Assembly (NCBI GenBank): GCA_963816545.1 | Contig: CAWFLE010000007.1 | Coordinates: 124,001 to 188,000 of the forward strand | Direction: 5' to 3' | Origin: Albimonas sp963816545 | GTDB taxonomy: Bacteria > Pseudomonadota > Alphaproteobacteria > Rhodobacterales > Rhodobacteraceae | DNA length: 64,000 nt | Position numbers and translations under genes: made by a program | Shown: in pieces, positions 63,820-64,000 of the stretch | How positions within the stretch are numbered: the first letter of the stretch is position 1 | Layout of the letters: every line of letters starts with the position of its first letter | The notes under the pieces: generated by a model | Told to the model about the DNA's origin: nothing | Databases searched by the model: none | What the model saw: only the letters and a program-made list of their open reading frames with translations

Positions 63820-64000
63820 TCAGGGCGTCAGCACCATCCGGTCGCCCTCCACCGTCACGCGGCGGAAGCGCTCCAGGAAGTCCATCCCGAGGAGGTTGGT
63901 GAAAAGCTCTCCCTCCGACACCGTGGCGCGCACGTCCTTGGCCTGGACTGGGCCCAGCGAGAGGCTGCCGAGCCGCACCGGCGCGAGGCGGACCGTGCCG
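63820..64000 (-). CDS. retropepsin-like aspartic protease, C-terminus only (cut by window edge)
   Basis: The last 59 codons read VRLAPVRLGSLSLGPVQAKD, ELFTNLLGMDFLERFRRVTV and end RMVLTP. The NLLGMDFLERF motif and surrounding strands match the C-terminus of the TIGR02281-type clan AA aspartic proteases, membrane-anchored proteins common in alphaproteobacteria. The catalytic DTGA lies outside the window. Convergent with holC, one base between stops. Confidence 0.72.
   Translation of the reverse strand, partial: GTVRLAPVRLGSLSLGPVQAKDVRATVSEGELFTNLLGMDFLERFRRVTVEGDRMVLTP

Overview
The window is very GC-rich (roughly 70 %) DNA from an alphaproteobacterium, almost certainly of the order Rhodobacterales. 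The evidence is gene content and order: tatABC followed by a DUF815 ATPase; serS-surE-pcm and a LysM/LytM lipoprotein facing yajC-secD-secF; rplU-rpmA-acetyltransferases-obgE-proB-proA; lptF-lptG-lptD-surA-pdxA-ksgA divergent from pepA-holC; an entericidin; an IalB protein; and an LdtR-type MarR regulator. The species cannot be named from the sequence alone.

Layout. 1-4.7 kb: a minus-strand accessory operon (Gfo/Idh/MocA oxidoreductase, SnoaL-like protein, amidase, metallo-beta-lactamase-fold lactonase, M20 peptidase) that looks like small-molecule catabolism. 4.9-12.2 kb: DEAD-box helicase, entericidin, release factor 3, universal stress protein, an SDR with a degenerate active site, a GNAT and an orphan ABC ATPase. 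12.2-22.4 kb: protein export (tatABC, yajC-secD-secF) around the serS-surE-pcm-LytM cluster. 22.4-27 kb: TauE/SafE permease, ABC-F ATPase, MaoC-like and DinB-like proteins, ndk. 27-29.7 kb: a mobile islet in which an IS256-family element abuts the C-terminal half of another probable transposase, next to tRNA-Ser(CGA). 29.7-35.8 kb: ribosomal proteins L21/L27, GNATs, Obg and proline biosynthesis. 36-47 kb: cell-envelope and lipid genes (DUF882, L,D-transpeptidase, lpxD, a specialised ACP/ketosynthase pair, IalB, a ketosphinganine-reductase-like SDR, a SCO-like protein), a YbdK-type ligase and a DNA glycosylase. 47-56.6 kb: a block in which almost every gene is broken by indels. 56.6-64 kb: intact LPS transport genes, then pepA, holC and the end of a retropepsin-like protease.

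Four features stand out. (1) A 159-160 bp palindromic element with 16-bp terminal inverted repeats is present as three full copies and one half copy, all in spacers. (2) A 19-bp palindrome is present four times in 2.3 kb around the ABC-F gene, and it supplies TAG stop codons. (3) Spacers contain degenerate tandem repeats of the 3' ends of the adjacent genes (xre, lptG), plus an 81-bp repeat between pdxA and ksgA. (4) At least 30 single-base indels hit genes that are normally essential (secD, surA, ksgA, pdxA), most densely at 47.8-52 kb. This is best explained by residual sequencing or assembly error, so the genes called 'pseudogene' here are probably intact in the organism.
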